A DNA stretch of 64,000 bases from Symbiodinium natans (taxonomy: Eukaryota > Sar > Dinophyceae > Suessiales > Symbiodiniaceae). Positions 46,301-49,300 of the stretch are shown here, piece by piece. Location of the stretch: positions 182,501 to 246,500 of the forward strand of contig CAJNDS010002148.1 of NCBI GenBank assembly GCA_905221605.1, in the 5' to 3' direction. How positions within the stretch are numbered: the first letter of the stretch is position 1; each line of letters begins with the position of its first letter. The notes beneath the pieces were generated by a model. The model was not told the DNA's origin, did not search any database, and saw nothing but the letters and a program-made list of their open reading frames with translations. Position numbers and translations under genes: made by a program.

Positions 46301-49300
46301 TACTTCTGGATGTTTCTTTTGTACATCCTATTCAAAGTGCGCAGCGTGCGTTGGGTACCCACAACGGCGGTGTGGGTTGACGGCCTCACGAAGATCTCTG
46401 CCAGTCTCCGGGCCACGTTCCGACTCGGTCCTTTTCTGTGCAAGGTCTCTAAACCCTCGCACGTGCTAGGCTGGCGTTTGCCTGCCTTCCTGAGCCACAC
46501 CGAAGCAGCTACGGTTCTCCTTTCCGGCTGATTTCACTCCACCTGGAAAGCTGCAGATTTCGGAAAAGCAAAAACCTCACCCGTTTGAACCTTTAGCCCT
46601 AGCTGTTGGTGTCACTACTAAGTACGGACGCGTTTTGCGCAGGCACTTTGCTGTGTCCACCCTTGTGTAAGCTAACCTAGGGCGCTTGAGTCGCATGCAG
46701 CGTGTCACCCTAAAATAACCTTAAACTCGAAACCCTGAACCTCACCCTAAGACCTAAGCTAAACTCTGAACCCTAAAGCCTACGCCCTACACCCTGAACC
46801 CTAAACCCTGAACCCTAAAGCCGAAACCGAGCACCGACATGCTCAGCCCTTGCCTTCAGGCTGGCGGCCGGAGACACCATCTTCGAGCCTTGGCCTGTGG
46901 CTTGTGGCCTTAGGAGAGTTTAGGGTTTATAGGGTTTAGGGTTTAGGGTTTAGGGTTCAGGGTTTCGGGTTTAGGGTTTAGGGTTTAGGGTGTAGGGTTT
47001 CGGGTTTAGGGTCGACCCTCGGGTTCTTGGTAGGGGTGAGAGGAACTAGGCTTCTCTCCCCAATTTTTTACCTTTGAAGGGATCCTCTCAAATACCTCAC
47101 CCTAAACCCTAAACCCTAAACCCTAAACCCTAAACCCTAAACGTTAAACCCTAAACCCTAAACCCTAAACCCTAAACCCTAAACCCTAAACCCTAAACCC
47201 TAAACCCTAAACCCTAAACCCTAAACCCTCAAGTTGAGGGTGGCTTTGGGTTCAGGGGTTTGAGTTTCACAAGCAGGGACCTGGGAGTCCTCAACTTATC
47301 GCTGCCTCAACCCTAAACCCTAAACCCTAAACCCTAAACCCTAAACCCTAAACCCTAAACCCTAAACCCTAAACCCTAAAACCCTAAACCCTAAACCCTA
47401 GCTCCCGTGGCTTGGGGTCTTGGGGTTTCGGGGTTTCGGGGTTTTGGGGTTTTGGGGGGTTTGGGGTGTTTGGGGTTTTGGGGTTTTGGGTTTTGGGTTT
47501 TGGGGTTTTGGGGTTTGGGGTTTTGGGGTTTTGGGGTTTTGGGTTTTTGGTGTCTTGGGGTTTTGGGGTTTTGGTTTTGGTGTCTTGGGGTTTTGGTGTC
47601 TTGGGGTTTTTTTGGTTTTGGGGTTTTGGGGTTTTGGGGTTTTGGGTGTTGGGGTTTTGGGGTTTTGGGGTTTTGGGGTTTTGGGGTTTGGGGGTTTTGG
47701 GGGTTTTGGGTGTTTGGGGTTTTGGGTTTTGGGGTCTTGGGGTTTTGGGGTTTTGGGGTTTTGGGGTTTTGGGTGTTTGGGGTTTGGGTGTCTTGGTGTC
47801 TTGGGGTTTTGGGGTTTTGGGGTTTTGGGGTTTGGGGTTTTGGGGTTTTGGGTGGAGGGCTTGGGGCTCAGGATTTCGGGTCTTCGGGTTCAAGGTGTTG
47901 GGTTTGGGGCTCTTTTGGCCATGGGGCTCTGCATGGATGAACCCCAAACCCAGTTTTTTTTTTTTTTTTGGGGGGGGGGGTTCAAGTCTTTGTGCTTCCG
48001 TTGGATAGACCCTAAACCTTGGCATGTTCCCCCTTATACTAACCCCCTATTAGAATCCTTATTTAGGACTGTTAGTATACGGGGGAACATCCCAACCTAA
48101 ACCCTGCACCTTAAACCCTACACCCTAACCCTAAACCCTGAACCCTAAGCCCTACACTCCAAGCGAAGGGAACAGTGACAGGCGCAACGACAAAATGACT
48201 TGGCAGTCCTAGCCCCTTGAACCCTGAAGCCCTTGAGCCCCGCATGCTCGTAAGGTCTAGGGTCTAGGGTCTAGGGTCTAGGGTTTAGGGTTTAGGGTTT
48301 AGGGTTTAGGTTTAGGGTTTAGGGTTGAGGGTTTAGGGTTCAGGGTTTCGGGTTTAAGGTTTAGGGTCTCGAGCTTCGAACCCTTCAAGCCGTGTTGTAA
48401 GCCCTGAAGCCCTCAAGCCCAAACCCCAACTCCCAAACCCCGAACCCCAAACCCCAAACCCCAAGCCCCAAACCCCAAACCCTAAACCCTAAACCCTAAA
48501 CCCCAAACCCCAAACCCCAAACTTTCTTTCAGGAGTCTGGAAGCCTGGCGAAGGATGCATACTTCCTGATGAAGACATCTGAGTGCCTGCAGCGGGATGG
48601 CCTAAACTCCAAACCCCAAACCCCAAACCCCAAACCCCAAACCCCAAACCCCAAACCCCAAATCCCAAACCCCAAACCCCAAACCCTAAACCCTAAACCC
48701 TAAACCCTAAACCCAAAACCCTAAACCCTAAACTCTAAACCCTTTTTGGAGGTTTGGGGTTGCCTCCATGTGGGTATGGCTTGGGCCAGGGATGTGGTGG
48801 TTCTAAGGGCCGGCGACTTGGTGATTTGGGTGGCAGGCTCTCTCTTGAGGTTCTTAAATACCCTCTAAGCACTCTAAACACTACAGGTCCTCTAAACCCC
48901 TTAAAATCCCCTAAGCCCGAAACCCTAAATCCCAAACCCCCTAAACCGTCAGCTCATGCACGAAAGGGGATCACAGAACTACTGCTTTTAGCAACACGCA
49001 GTTTAGGGTATGGGGTTTGGGGTTTGGGGCTTAGGGTTTAGGGGTTTAGGGTTTAGGGTTTTCGGGTTAGCACCCATGGCCCTGAAGGTGTACGCGAGAC
49101 CCTAAGACCCCCGTCAGCAGGCTGGCTGGTTCTTAGCAGGGAGTGAGGGAATGACGTACCCTTTACAATCCCTTAGAGGGTTTGTTTATATATATATATA
49201 TACATACTCCCTTAAAGGGTATATGTATATATATATATAACGGTATATCTAAGGGTATGCATATACATATATATATATACACACCCTTAAAGGCTAGAAG

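Larger units (their letters stand above)
43470..46600. other. 3-kb repeat-poor insertion inside the channel gene
   Basis: No heptamers for about 3 kb between two exons of the binding fold. It contains several unrecognised ORFs, an AT-rich tail-like stretch at 44870-44960 and a copia-like fragment at 46310-46531. Probably one or more decayed retroelements. Confidence 0.55.

Noticed and set aside
47384-48100. Four ORFs of 177-226 codons, Gly/Phe/Leu/Trp-rich or Pro/Lys-rich
   Set aside because: They translate the GGGGTTTT array.
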